Source: Bacteriovorax stolpii
GTDB taxonomy: Bacteria > Bdellovibrionota > Bacteriovoracia > Bacteriovoracales > Bacteriovoracaceae
DNA: 15,796 nucleotides
Direction of reading: 5' to 3'
Assembly (NCBI GenBank): GCA_945890905.1
Contig: CAMDDI010000054.1
Location: forward strand, 1 to 15,796
Made by a program: the position numbers and the translations under genes. The notes under the pieces were generated by a model, which did not search any database, was not told where the DNA came from, and saw nothing but the letters and a program-made list of their open reading frames with translations. Positions 1-7,899 of this stretch are shown piece by piece. Position 1 is the stretch's first letter; each line of letters opens with the position of its first letter.

Positions 1-792
1 CACTCCCCGCTGCTGCATTTTTTTATAAATAGAGAAAAAGTGTTTCGGGCGTCCCGTTACTTCACCCGTAACCGAGTACTCCATCATTTTTTCTTCAACA
101 AGATTGAGGGTTTCTTCGATGTAGGACTCTCGCTCACGTTTTTTCATGGCGATTTTTTCAGCGAGGCGATAGTAAATATCTGGATGCAAGTAACGAAGAC
201 ATAAGTCTTCAAGATCGGCCTTCACAGAGTTAATACCCAGACGAGATGCCAGAGGAACGTAGATATCCAAAGTCTCTTGAGCTTTAGACATCTGCTTTTC
301 TTTGGTCATGTACTGAAGGGTTCGCATGTTGTGCATGCGATCTGAGAGCTTCACGATGATCACACGTAGATCCTGGGCCATGGCCACAACCATCTTACGG
401 AAGTTTTCTGCTTGAGATTCTTCTTTGGTTTTAAATTTTATTTTTGAGATTTTGGTACAACCCACAACAATCTGGGCTACACTTTGACCGAAAAGCTTAG
501 CAATCTCTTCAGGGGAGACATCGCAATCCTCTACGGTATCATGCAGAAGACCCGCCATAATCGAATCAAGATCCATTTTAAGTTTAATCAGAGTCGCTGC
601 TACGTTGAGCGGATGAATGATATAAGGCTCGCCTGATGAGCGCTTGTGATTGATGTGCATTTTCTCAGCGAACTCATAGCACTTGCGCAAAAGACCCATG
701 TCAGTTTCAGGCAGTAAAACTTCGGCACGCTTAATGAGTTCATCAACCGTGAGATTAGCTTCGTGGGAAAAATCTATCCGTTCAGCGAACAT
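1..792 (-). CDS. rel: (p)ppGpp synthetase/hydrolase, RelA/SpoT family (N-terminal part, runs off left edge)
   Basis: Makes and degrades the alarmone (p)ppGpp of the stringent response in the cytoplasm. Only the first 264 residues are in the window. The HD hydrolase domain is complete and its metal and catalytic residues are all visible by alignment to the family: R51, H60, H84-D85, E88-D89, D151 and N155 (motifs HPLNVA, LLHDTVED, SDRMHN). The synthetase domain starts at about residue 246 (GRPKHFFSIYKKM) and is cut by the window edge, so synthesis activity cannot be judged. An intact hydrolase site argues for a bifunctional Rel/SpoT rather than a RelA-type synthetase. The ATG at 790-792 lies 2 nt after the gmk stop, so it is the last visible gene of the accA-yicC-gmk operon. 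The rpoZ gene often found between gmk and spoT is absent. Confidence 0.95.
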   Translation of the reverse strand, partial: MFAERIDFSHEANLTVDELIKRAEVLLPETDMGLLRKCYEFAEKMHINHKRSSGEPYIIHPLNVAATLIKLKMDLDSIMAGLLHDTVEDCDVSPEEIAKLFGQSVAQIVVGCTKISKIKFKTKEESQAENFRKMVVAMAQDLRVIIVKLSDRMHNMRTLQYMTKEKQMSKAQETLDIYVPLASRLGINSVKADLEDLCLRYLHPDIYYRLAEKIAMKKRERESYIEETLNLVEEKMMEYSVTGEVTGRPKHFFSIYKKMQQRGV

Positions 793-794
793 AC

Positions 795-1355
795 CTATTT
801 GAGAATCCTTTCTACCAGGGCCTTCAAGTCTTTATAGGCCCGATCTACATCATCGTTTAAGACGAGGTGGTCAAAATCATCCTTGCGAGCAAGTTCTTTG
901 CGGGCATTATTTATTCTTTCGCTAATTACGTGCTCGGGATCTGTTCCGCGAAGACGTAAACGCTTTTCTAATTCTTCGATAGAAGGTGGCTCAATGAAGA
1001 TCACGTGAGCATCAGCTCCGTAGAGCTTTTTCATAGCGTCTACACCTTGAACATCTAAATCAAAGAGCATCTTCCAATTATTTTTTAAACCTTCATCTAC
1101 AAAACGCTTTGAAGTTCCGTAATAGTTTGAATGAACTTTCGCCCACTCAATGAACTCTCCATCTGCAATTTGTTTTTCAAAAGTATCTACTTTGATGAAG
1201 TAGTAATCTTTACCATGAACTTCCCCCGTCCGAGTCGGACGAGTGGTACAGCTCACCGACCACATCAAGTCTGGGTGGTCAGCTTTTAAGCGATTTAATA
1301 ATGTGGATTTGCCGGTCCCTGAGGGCGCGCAAATGACAATCATCTTACCTGGCAT
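795..1355 (-). CDS. gmk: Guanylate kinase
   Basis: Phosphorylates GMP to GDP with ATP, a step in GTP and dGTP synthesis. The 186-residue product begins with a P-loop (PSGTGKST, residues 11-18) followed by the GMP-binding segment TTRPTRTGEVHGKDYYF (about 37-53), both typical of the family. It is slightly shorter than the E. coli enzyme of about 207 residues, with no missing motif. A second in-frame ATG (Met5) sits just before the first beta strand and is an alternative start. The gene lies 2 nt after yicC and 2 nt before rel. This places GTP supply next to the enzyme that uses GTP/GDP to make ppGpp. Identification is secure. Confidence 0.96.
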   Translation of the reverse strand: MPGKMIVICAPSGTGKSTLLNRLKADHPDLMWSVSCTTRPTRTGEVHGKDYYFIKVDTFEKQIADGEFIEWAKVHSNYYGTSKRFVDEGLKNNWKMLFDLDVQGVDAMKKLYGADAHVIFIEPPSIEELEKRLRLRGTDPEHVISERINNARKELARKDDFDHLVLNDDVDRAYKDLKALVERILK

Positions 1356-1357
1356 GT

Positions 1358-2233
1358 TTATTCCAAATTCAGGGCCTGTTCACGGATCTTTTCTAATTGT
1401 ACTTTCATCTCAACGACATGGGAGGAAATATCAGGATGGGCAGATTTTGATCCTATGGTATTAGTCTCGCGACCTAATTCCTGGAGAAGAAAATCAATTT
1501 GCCGGCCAATCTCACCGGTAGACTTCAAGACACTTTTTAGTTTGATCAGATGAATCTTAGCCCGATTGATCTCCTCGTCTATTTCTAGCTTCTCTAGGTA
1601 ATAAACCACTTCTTGCATGAAGCGGGAGTCATCGATTTTTAGGTCTTTTAGTTTTTCATTGAGTCTTTGAGTCAGTTTATCCTTCATGAGCTCTGGATAC
1701 TCAAGTTTGCGAGCTTCTACGCGGGCCAGATTCTCTTCATAGATGGATAGATGCTCCAGAAGTTTTTCTGTGAGCTTCTGGCCCTCTTGAGCACGAGAAT
1801 GCTTTAGTGCTTTGATAGCAGCATCAAAAGAAGCCTTAACCAAAGGTTCCATCTCTTTTTCTTTTTGCTCATCCTCATCTTTGGAAAAATCTTGTCGCAT
1901 GAATTCTGTCGGTGAGATGGACATAGTTACACCCTGTCTTTCAAACACGGGTTTAAGCAAAGCAATATACGCTTCAATCTTTTTTGTATCTACAAGGAAC
2001 TCAACAATCGCTTTTTCATTTTTTTTATAAGAAACGCTGATATCAAAACTTCCACGACGGAATTCGTTTTCTAGTTTTGAGCGCAGATCAATTTCAATGG
2101 GATTAAAAAGAGAGCTCATGCGGAACTTGAAATCTTTAAAACGGTTATTTACTGTTTTAATTTCTGTCGTGATCGTAAAGTATTTGTCTTTCGCCTCACC
2201 TTTACCAAAACCAGTCATCGAATAAACACTCAT
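1358..2233 (-). CDS. yicC: YicC family endoribonuclease
   Basis: Member of the YicC/YloC family; E. coli YicC has been described as an endoribonuclease acting in RNA turnover. The 291-residue product has both family signatures: the N-terminal MTGFG motif (residues 6-10) and a C-terminal block with NTIGSKS followed by the end KIREQALNLE, which matches the usual REQVQNIE ending. The middle is charged and probably helical or coiled-coil, as in the family. Length is normal (about 290). The start at 2233 lies 2 nt after the accA stop, and the stop lies 2 nt before gmk. The yicC-gmk pairing is common in bacteria and supports the call. Substrate specificity here is unknown. Confidence 0.93.
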   Translation of the reverse strand: MSVYSMTGFGKGEAKDKYFTITTEIKTVNNRFKDFKFRMSSLFNPIEIDLRSKLENEFRRGSFDISVSYKKNEKAIVEFLVDTKKIEAYIALLKPVFERQGVTMSISPTEFMRQDFSKDEDEQKEKEMEPLVKASFDAAIKALKHSRAQEGQKLTEKLLEHLSIYEENLARVEARKLEYPELMKDKLTQRLNEKLKDLKIDDSRFMQEVVYYLEKLEIDEEINRAKIHLIKLKSVLKSTGEIGRQIDFLLQELGRETNTIGSKSAHPDISSHVVEMKVQLEKIREQALNLE

Positions 2234-2235
2234 GA

Positions 2236-3222
2236 CTATTCCTTCACTTCAACATCTGTTGTATCCAAAATCAAAGTGGTATTACCCATCTGACGGAATT
2301 TTTCAAAACGATTTTGCATCATCACATCTATGTCATCTTTCTGAAGAGTTTTGATACTATTAACGATGGCTTCTTTTACTTTTGCAATGGCCTTATCAGG
2401 ATAACGATGAGCTCCACCGGCCGGCTCTTTAATCACGCCATCAATGACTTTCAGTTCAAGGGCCTTATTAGGAGAAAGTTGCAAAGAGTTCGCCGCCGTC
2501 TCCGCCATTTTAGGATCTGACCATAAAATTGAAGCACACGATTCAGGAGAGATCACCGAATACACAGAATATTCCATCATGAACACGCGGTCGGCCACTG
2601 CAATACCAAGGGCCCCACCTGATCCACCTTCGCCGATAACCACCGACACGATGGGCGATTTTATTTTAAACATTTCTTCTAAGTTTTCAGCAATGGCCAA
2701 AGCTTGCCCGCGCTCTTCAGCACCAATTCCAGGATAGGCCCCAGGTGTATCCACGAAAGTCACAACTGGAATTGAAAACGCGGAAGCCATTTGCATAATA
2801 CGCAAGGCTTTACGGTATCCTTCAGGGTTGGCCATTCCGAAATTGCGTTTGATTTTTTCTTGAGTCTTGCGGCCTTTCTCAATTCCAATCACGGCCACTT
2901 TCTGTCCATCGATGTAACCAAATCCTGTGACCATGGCCTGATCATCAGAAAAGCGGCGGTCACCATGAAGCTCATGAAAATCAGTCACAATTTTTTCGAT
3001 GTAATCTATGGTGTGAGGACGTTGCGGATGACGAGAGAGTTGAGTCCGCTGCCAAGGTGTGAGCTTTTGGAAAATTTCTTCCAACATCCCATCCACTTTG
3101 GCCTGAAGTGCTTCGATCTCATGAGAGATATCGATATTTGGGCGCGACCCAGCTTGTCTTAATTCACGGATTTGATTTTCGAGTTCCGATACTGGACGCT
3201 CGAATTCTAGAGTAAATTCCAT
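2236..3222 (-). CDS. accA: Acetyl-CoA carboxylase carboxyltransferase subunit alpha
   Basis: With AccD it transfers the carboxyl group from biotin on AccB to acetyl-CoA, giving malonyl-CoA, the committed step of fatty-acid synthesis. The 328-residue product matches the family along its length: N-terminal helix EFERPVSELENQIREL, then NFGMANPEGYRKA (about 127-139), DTPGAYPG (158-165) and the glycine-rich crotonase-fold loop GEGGSGGALG (197-206) followed by MEYSVYSVISPE. Length is close to E. coli AccA (319). The start ATG is preceded by a G-rich run including AGGGG about 8 nt upstream. It is the first gene of the 2-nt-spaced block accA-yicC-gmk-rel. A lipoprotein gene on the same strand ends 68 nt upstream and could be co-transcribed. 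I found no convincing promoter in that gap. Confidence 0.96.
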   Translation of the reverse strand: MEFTLEFERPVSELENQIRELRQAGSRPNIDISHEIEALQAKVDGMLEEIFQKLTPWQRTQLSRHPQRPHTIDYIEKIVTDFHELHGDRRFSDDQAMVTGFGYIDGQKVAVIGIEKGRKTQEKIKRNFGMANPEGYRKALRIMQMASAFSIPVVTFVDTPGAYPGIGAEERGQALAIAENLEEMFKIKSPIVSVVIGEGGSGGALGIAVADRVFMMEYSVYSVISPESCASILWSDPKMAETAANSLQLSPNKALELKVIDGVIKEPAGGAHRYPDKAIAKVKEAIVNSIKTLQKDDIDVMMQNRFEKFRQMGNTTLILDTTDVEVKE

Positions 3223-3290
3223 CCCTGCCCCTGCAAAAGTTATGGGGATAAATTACCTTGAATGAGAGCAAAAAGCATCAATTTAGAGCG

Positions 3291-3929
3291 TTACTCCCAG
3301 CCCCCAACTTGACCAGACTCAAAATAAATATACTTCATTGCGCCATTAACCCGGTAGATCCATCTTTCATTCTCATAACTTGGATTTCCGGCCACTTCTA
3401 CCCGAGAAGGGTTGCCTAAACTGGCCATCACATCACTCTTATTCATTCCCAACATAATTTCAGAGTGACTAACAGCACTTATGCGATTTTCTTGGGCCTC
3501 TTTCGAAGGTTTTTCTGTGATCAAACCCCGTGACATCAAATATTCTCTGCGCTCACTTTTTGGAAGTCGAAGAAAATAAATTTTTTCCGAAGTATTAGAA
3601 AGTTTATTTTTGTGTTCATTATAAAATTCACGGGCCGACTCAGATTGGTTTTCTTCTAAATCTCTTCTTTCATTTTCAAGGGCCACATGAGCTCGGTCCA
3701 TTTCCACATCATGAATTGAAGCAGGTGTTCGGGCCTTTCGCTCTTTTTCCGTACTCCAAAATCTTCCCGTATCGCCTGCGACGATGGGAAAATCTTCACG
3801 AGGTGCAAAGAAGCTTGAATCATCTTGCTCCATTTCCGTGAGATAAGTTCTTCCGTTATTTTCAAATTGGGAACAGCCCACAAGTGAGGTGAGGGCCACA
3901 GTAGAAATTAGTACGAGGCGACGGCGCAT
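3291..3929 (-). CDS. Lipoprotein with C-terminal BamE/SmpA-like domain
   Basis: Predicted lipoprotein of 212 residues, probably facing the periplasm. I chose the ATG at 3927-3929 because it is preceded by AAGGA at a 7-nt spacing and begins a textbook SPII signal: MRRR, a hydrophobic stretch, then lipobox LVGC with the lipidated cysteine at residue 19. A start further upstream (4010) would put a charged non-signal extension in front. The middle (about 60-150) is charged and probably helical. The last 60 residues contain LGMNKSDVMASLGNPSRV followed by an aromatic strand pair (ERWIYRV, KYIYFESGQVGGW), the arrangement seen in SmpA/OmlA (BamE-like) domains. I do not claim it is BamE itself, since BamE is much shorter. 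It lies upstream of accA on the same strand and divergent from the FliL-like gene. Confidence 0.7.
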   Translation of the reverse strand: MRRRLVLISTVALTSLVGCSQFENNGRTYLTEMEQDDSSFFAPREDFPIVAGDTGRFWSTEKERKARTPASIHDVEMDRAHVALENERRDLEENQSESAREFYNEHKNKLSNTSEKIYFLRLPKSERREYLMSRGLITEKPSKEAQENRISAVSHSEIMLGMNKSDVMASLGNPSRVEVAGNPSYENERWIYRVNGAMKYIYFESGQVGGWE

Positions 3930-4080
3930 AAAACATCCTTGTTCATTTACGACATTTCTCTTATCGGGAGGCTCCATACAAGGCTTTAAGTCTGGGTTTT
4001 CAGGTGGCAAAGTTTTCCCAGTATCTGACCAATATGCTTCCCTCTCATCTTTTCACTCTATGAATCCGATAGGTAAGGTG

Positions 4081-4941
4081 ATGGATTTTTTAACAAAAAT
4101 TGAAAATTTAATTAACCACCTTATAATCAAGCTCCAAGAGCTCACGGTTAGTTTCATCAAAAAGAGAACTCCCGCAAAAGTTAAAGTCATCCTCATGAAG
4201 TTGCAGAACGCCTGGCTCTTCTGTGTGATAAATTTTAAACGACTCCCCCAAATTACTAAAACCTGGTTGATCGCTTTTATAGCTAAAACTAAAGCCAATC
4301 TTCTGAGCTATAACTATAAAGCAAAACTCAAAGAAACTTACGATGCCGCCATGGCCCAGTACAAACTTCGTCAGCCCAAGAATGCTGGTAAGTTTAAGGC
4401 CATCCTGTATGCTCCATTTATGATGATGGCCCAATGGTTAAAAGGCCTCTCCACTGCTCAATCAGTTTTGCTTCTTGGCTTTACTGCTGCTTCTTTTCTC
4501 GCAGTATGTAACATCGTATTTTCTGGTAACAGATTATTAAATCAGCACTTAAATGAAGGTCGCGCACCAGCGAGTATTGAAGATGAAATCGCTTACCCTC
4601 GCCCGGTCTACTACAAAAAACCTACGAAGCATCTGGAGATTACTTCCATCCGTTTACCTGTTTATATTCCTGAAGTGAATGAACTAAGAAGTATTGATAT
4701 CGATTTCGTTGCGACTTTATCAAATCGATCGACACGAAAATGGCTCGAGAAAAAAGAATTTCAATTACGCGACTATCTTATCTTGCACGTAGAACCTCTG
4801 TCGGCATCATTTCCTCTTGAAGAAGAAGGAAAAGAAATTATCCGCAAGAAGTTGCTGGCAGAGATTGATGATTTCCTCATTCTCCACCAGCAGGACGGTC
4901 ATGTGACTGAACTAAAACTCACCTACATTCTCGCTAACTAA
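4081..4941 (+). CDS. Single-pass membrane protein with C-terminal FliL-like domain
   Basis: Predicted inner-membrane protein of 286 residues. The start at 4081 is preferred because AGG lies 7 nt upstream (4071-4073); the open frame extends back to 3889, but that part overlaps the divergent lipoprotein gene and has no ribosome binding site. Residues 1-125 are basic and helical (many Lys, few acidic residues). One membrane helix lies at about 126-147 (QSVLLLGFTAASFLAVCNIV). The C-terminal part (about 184-286) has the FliL pattern: a strand on proline-flanked positions (RLPVYIPEVNELRSIDIDF), then the RDYLILHVEPLS segment, a Glu/Lys helix ending in DDFLILHQ, and a final strand VTELKLTYILAN. FliL proteins support the flagellar stator, but no flagellar genes are visible here. 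The long N-terminal extension is unlike standard FliL. Its stop codon overlaps that of the convergent regulator. Confidence 0.6.
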   Translation: MDFLTKIENLINHLIIKLQELTVSFIKKRTPAKVKVILMKLQNAWLFCVINFKRLPQITKTWLIAFIAKTKANLLSYNYKAKLKETYDAAMAQYKLRQPKNAGKFKAILYAPFMMMAQWLKGLSTAQSVLLLGFTAASFLAVCNIVFSGNRLLNQHLNEGRAPASIEDEIAYPRPVYYKKPTKHLEITSIRLPVYIPEVNELRSIDIDFVATLSNRSTRKWLEKKEFQLRDYLILHVEPLSASFPLEEEGKEIIRKKLLAEIDDFLILHQQDGHVTELKLTYILAN

Positions 4942-6212
4942 ATTTTCCCCAACAAGTTTCTTACTGTTTTTTCTGTGAGCTGAAGCTTGCGGGCGGTCAT
5001 TGAAACATTTCCTTCACACAGACCTAAAGCTTTTTTCACATAATCCATTTTATGTTGCTCCATAGATATAAGCTCGGAAGTGGTGGCTATACTCATGAGA
5101 TCTGAACTCTGAAGGAGGAGCTCTTCATCAATAGAATCAAAATCAAATTTGATGGAGCGGCATAGCACTTTCTTTTTTTCTAAATGTCCAAAGAGTTGTC
5201 GCAAGTTTCCTGGCCAGGCGAGAGTTTGATAAAATTCAATCAAACGCAAGGAGAGCGTGACATGATTTTTGAGAGCGAAGTACTGACAGGCCTCTTTAAT
5301 TTTAATTACGTCATTTCTCAGAGAAGGCAGCTCCAGACTATGACCTGATTTTAGGCGGTAGTAAAAATCCTTACGAAAAAGACCTTGTTCAACCAAAGGT
5401 TCCAGTTTTCTGCCAGAAGCAAAAATCAATCTTGTTTTGATTTCCATCTCTTTATTGGCCCCCACTGGACGAAACTTTTTATTGTCGATGAAGGTGAGAA
5501 GTTTGGTTTGTAGATCTAGCGGCAATGAATCCACCTCATCCATAAAAAGAGTTCCATATTCAGCTTCAGCAAATGCCCCTGAACGGTCACTGGTGGCGCC
5601 GGTGAAGGCACCTTTTTTATGTCCAAAAAGTTCAGATTCAATCAGTTGAGGATTAAAGGAAGATAAGTTGATCGCTACAAATTTCCCTATGCGCCCACTC
5701 TTCTGATGTATTTTGGAAGCGAGATAAGTTTTACCCGTACCGGTTTCACCAGAGATCAAAATTTTGAGATCCGACTCAAGTAAGTTCTGTTCACTCAGAA
5801 CCGGATGATCAAAGTGCTTATCTGTCAGCTCTTGTAATCCACAGGATTCAAAATTGACTTTATTGTCATCAATAAAAAGACGATCCATCCTTTCTACGTA
5901 AGCTTCTTTAGCAGCAAGACCATTTAGCCAAAATGCCTGACCTTTTATTGTCTTCAATACAAAACGGCGCTCTTGAGATCCCCGCTCATCAAGTTCGAGG
6001 CGGTAGTGAAAACTCTCAAAATGAGTATTGGGAAGTTCTACGTAGCTCATACAAAGATCCTGGGGGCGGTAATGTGGTGAGATCAGATCAATACGATTTC
6101 GGTTGAGAGTAAATGACTTTTTCCGGCCACTAGAAGGGAAAATGCTGCAACTATCACCTAAGCGGACACCTGCCGCCTGGATTTGTTGCTCGATGAGCTT
6201 TCTTTGAAACAT
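4938..6212 (-). CDS. Sigma-54-dependent transcriptional activator with FHA-like N-terminus
   Basis: Enhancer-binding protein of 424 residues that would remodel sigma-54 RNA polymerase by ATP hydrolysis. Visible in order: an N-terminal sensory region (about 20-122) that looks like a degenerate FHA domain (THFESFHYRLEL, then WLNG and a closing MDRLFIDD strand); Walker A GETGTGKT (155-162); the sigma-54 contact loop GAFTGA (201-206); Walker B TLFMDEVDSL (221-230); arginine-finger region FRKDFYYRL (279-287); sensor II PGNLRQ (334-339); and a Fis-type helix-turn-helix at the end (about 401-421). There is no response-receiver domain, so the input is not simple phosphorelay. The start has GAGGAG at a 6-nt spacing. 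It is divergent from engB across an 83-nt gap with a short inverted repeat. The target promoters are not known; I found no clear -24/-12 site in the window. Confidence 0.9.
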   Translation of the reverse strand: MFQRKLIEQQIQAAGVRLGDSCSIFPSSGRKKSFTLNRNRIDLISPHYRPQDLCMSYVELPNTHFESFHYRLELDERGSQERRFVLKTIKGQAFWLNGLAAKEAYVERMDRLFIDDNKVNFESCGLQELTDKHFDHPVLSEQNLLESDLKILISGETGTGKTYLASKIHQKSGRIGKFVAINLSSFNPQLIESELFGHKKGAFTGATSDRSGAFAEAEYGTLFMDEVDSLPLDLQTKLLTFIDNKKFRPVGANKEMEIKTRLIFASGRKLEPLVEQGLFRKDFYYRLKSGHSLELPSLRNDVIKIKEACQYFALKNHVTLSLRLIEFYQTLAWPGNLRQLFGHLEKKKVLCRSIKFDFDSIDEELLLQSSDLMSIATTSELISMEQHKMDYVKKALGLCEGNVSMTARKLQLTEKTVRNLLGKI

Positions 6213-6251
6213 ACCGGACTCCTCTTTTTAAAAGACGTTATGCATCCTTTT

Positions 6252-6264
6252 CTGATAGGATCAG
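6252..6264. promoter_or_regulatory. Short inverted repeat between divergent regulator and engB
   Basis: CTGAT-AGG-ATCAG forms a 5-bp inverted repeat with a 3-nt centre, flanked by TTTT on one side and a run of A on the other. It sits roughly in the middle of the gap between the sigma-54 regulator and engB, where an operator for either gene could lie. It is short enough to occur by chance. Confidence 0.25.
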
Positions 6265-6295
6265 GAAAAAGTGAACGTAAAAGAGCTGGGCCACT

Positions 6296-6958
6296 ATGAA
6301 CATTCAGAAAGGAAAAACAGAATTTCTTATGGGGATCGATAAAGTCGATCAACTTAAGACTTGGCTCAATGAGCATCCTTTCATTAATGGAATTGCTTTT
6401 GTTGGACGCTCCAACGTTGGAAAATCATCTCTAATCAATTCCTTATTTGGAAAGGCAACTGCGCGAGTTTCCAAAACTCCTGGTCGTACTCGTCAGGTGA
6501 ATATTTTTAATTTCATCGTTGAAGATCGTGAGAAAAAAACAATAGAAAACTTCTATCTCTTCGATGTTCCTGGATATGGCCATGCTGATGTATCAAAAGA
6601 AATGGCAGCAAATTGGCAGCAACTTTTAGATAACTTCTTTCAGTTGTGTAGTCAGAAAATATTGCTGTTAAATATTCAAGACGCCCGACATCCACTGCAA
6701 GAGCCGGATGTTCTTTTTCAAAAATATATACACAGTTTTAACCTAGAGACTTATGTGCTCTTTAATAAAATCGATAAACTCAAAACTCAGAGTGAACGAT
6801 CTCGTCTAAAAAATCTTATGCCTTCGATTTATAAAGAGTTTAGCTGGGTAAAACAAATCCATTTTGTCTCAGCGGAGAAGGGCGACAATCTCGATAAGGT
6901 TGAGCAGTCCATCATTTCTTTTGTTAAGCGTAACAGTGATATGCAAGGTTATATCTGA
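6296..6958 (+). CDS. engB: Ribosome biogenesis GTPase YsxC/EngB
   Basis: TRAFAC-class GTPase needed for late assembly of the large ribosomal subunit. The 220-residue product shows all five G motifs: G1 GRSNVGKSS (37-45), the family-specific TPGRTRQVN (61-69) covering G2, G3 DVPGYG (90-95), G4 NKIDK (157-161) and G5 SAEKG (192-196). Length is normal for EngB. The ATG at 6296 is preceded by only a weak purine stretch (AAAAGAGC), but the next in-frame Met is too close to the fold to be much better. It is divergent from the sigma-54 regulator and followed 35 nt downstream by the acyltransferase on the same strand, so it could head that operon. Confidence 0.95.
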   Translation: MNIQKGKTEFLMGIDKVDQLKTWLNEHPFINGIAFVGRSNVGKSSLINSLFGKATARVSKTPGRTRQVNIFNFIVEDREKKTIENFYLFDVPGYGHADVSKEMAANWQQLLDNFFQLCSQKILLLNIQDARHPLQEPDVLFQKYIHSFNLETYVLFNKIDKLKTQSERSRLKNLMPSIYKEFSWVKQIHFVSAEKGDNLDKVEQSIISFVKRNSDMQGYI

Positions 6959-6993
6959 CCGAGAGACTCTATTTCTTGCGGTAAAGTTAGTCT

Positions 6994-7899
6994 GTGATAA
7001 ATTATCTTATGCTAAAGGCCTTAGAACACCATCTGCTCACCCCAGAAGATGACATCAAAATTACCGAAGTCTTTGTCCAACTCAGAGAGGAATACAAAGA
7101 TTATAAAGACCCATGGGGTTTTAATATTGATCTGTGTGAGCAAACACTGCGCCGGGTGATGCCACTTTTTCGCTCTTATTTCAAAGTCCGAGTTTTTGGT
7201 GCAGAGAATGTCAAAGATCATGCCTACATTGTGGTTTCCAATCACACGGGACAAATCCCTCTTGATGGAATGCTCATCGGAATTGCTTTTGCCATGGAGA
7301 TATCTAAGCCACGTGTATTGCGCGCGATGGTTGAGAGATTCATGGCCCAGATGCCTTTCTTGGGAGATTTCGCTGCTCAATCTGGTGCCATCCTCGGAGA
7401 CCGCGCCAATTGTGAATATCTTATTGATCACGGCGAATCGATATTAGTTTTTCCAGAAGGAGTCCGTGGGGTTTCTAAAAATACTCCTGACTTTTACAAA
7501 CTCAGACCTTTCTCTCAAGGCTTCTATCGAATCGCCCTTCAGAAAAAGACTCCCATTCTTCCAGTTGCTGTCATAGGAGCTGAAGAAATGTTCCCTTTTG
7601 TTTTTCACGCTAAAAAACTAGCGAGCTGGCTTAAAATTCCGGCCATGCCAATTTCTTTAAATCTCATCCCTCTACCATCTCCTATTGATATTTACATTGG
7701 TGAAGAGATTGCTATTCCAGACCATCTAGAAGTTGAGGCTTCAGAAAAAGAAGTCAAAGAAAACGTTTTTCACATTGAGAACACTATTAAACGCATGCTG
7801 ATTCATGGGCTTAAGCATCGTAGACCATTTTGGGATCAAATTAGAAAGCCCATTTCAAAATATGTTATCCGTGAATTTAGAAACAAAGGTCTAAAGTGA
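6994..7899 (+). CDS. PlsC-type lysophospholipid acyltransferase family protein
   Basis: Probable membrane-associated acyltransferase of 301 residues that moves an acyl chain onto a lysophospholipid or another hydroxyl acceptor. The family motifs are visible: NHTGQIPLD (83-91), a variant of the NHx4D catalytic box with wider H-D spacing; FPEGVRG (153-159); and the following block ILPVAVIGAEE (188-198). The wider NHxGQxPxD form suggests a subfamily distinct from classical PlsC, so the acceptor is uncertain. The start is GTG at 6994; ATG at 7009 is an alternative, and neither has a strong ribosome binding site. The stop overlaps the start of the SDR gene as GTGA (4 nt), which implies translational coupling and a shared pathway. 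Confidence 0.85.
   Translation: MINYLMLKALEHHLLTPEDDIKITEVFVQLREEYKDYKDPWGFNIDLCEQTLRRVMPLFRSYFKVRVFGAENVKDHAYIVVSNHTGQIPLDGMLIGIAFAMEISKPRVLRAMVERFMAQMPFLGDFAAQSGAILGDRANCEYLIDHGESILVFPEGVRGVSKNTPDFYKLRPFSQGFYRIALQKKTPILPVAVIGAEEMFPFVFHAKKLASWLKIPAMPISLNLIPLPSPIDIYIGEEIAIPDHLEVEASEKEVKENVFHIENTIKRMLIHGLKHRRPFWDQIRKPISKYVIREFRNKGLK

Noticed and set aside
2444..3162. Plus-strand open frames opposite accA (such as 2444-2737 and 2791-3162)
   Set aside because: They are antisense to a well-conserved gene and show no protein-like features.
3930..4010. Upstream extension of the BamE-like lipoprotein frame to 4010
   Set aside because: It would bury the SPII signal peptide inside the protein, while the ATG at 3929 has a good ribosome binding site.
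3889..4080. Upstream extension of the FliL-like frame to 3889
   Set aside because: It overlaps the divergent lipoprotein gene, has no ribosome binding site, and its N-terminal sequence looks non-coding.
7021..7431. Minus-strand frame opposite the acyltransferase gene (136 codons)
   Set aside because: Its sense partner has clear family motifs, and the antisense translation resembles nothing and lacks a ribosome binding site.
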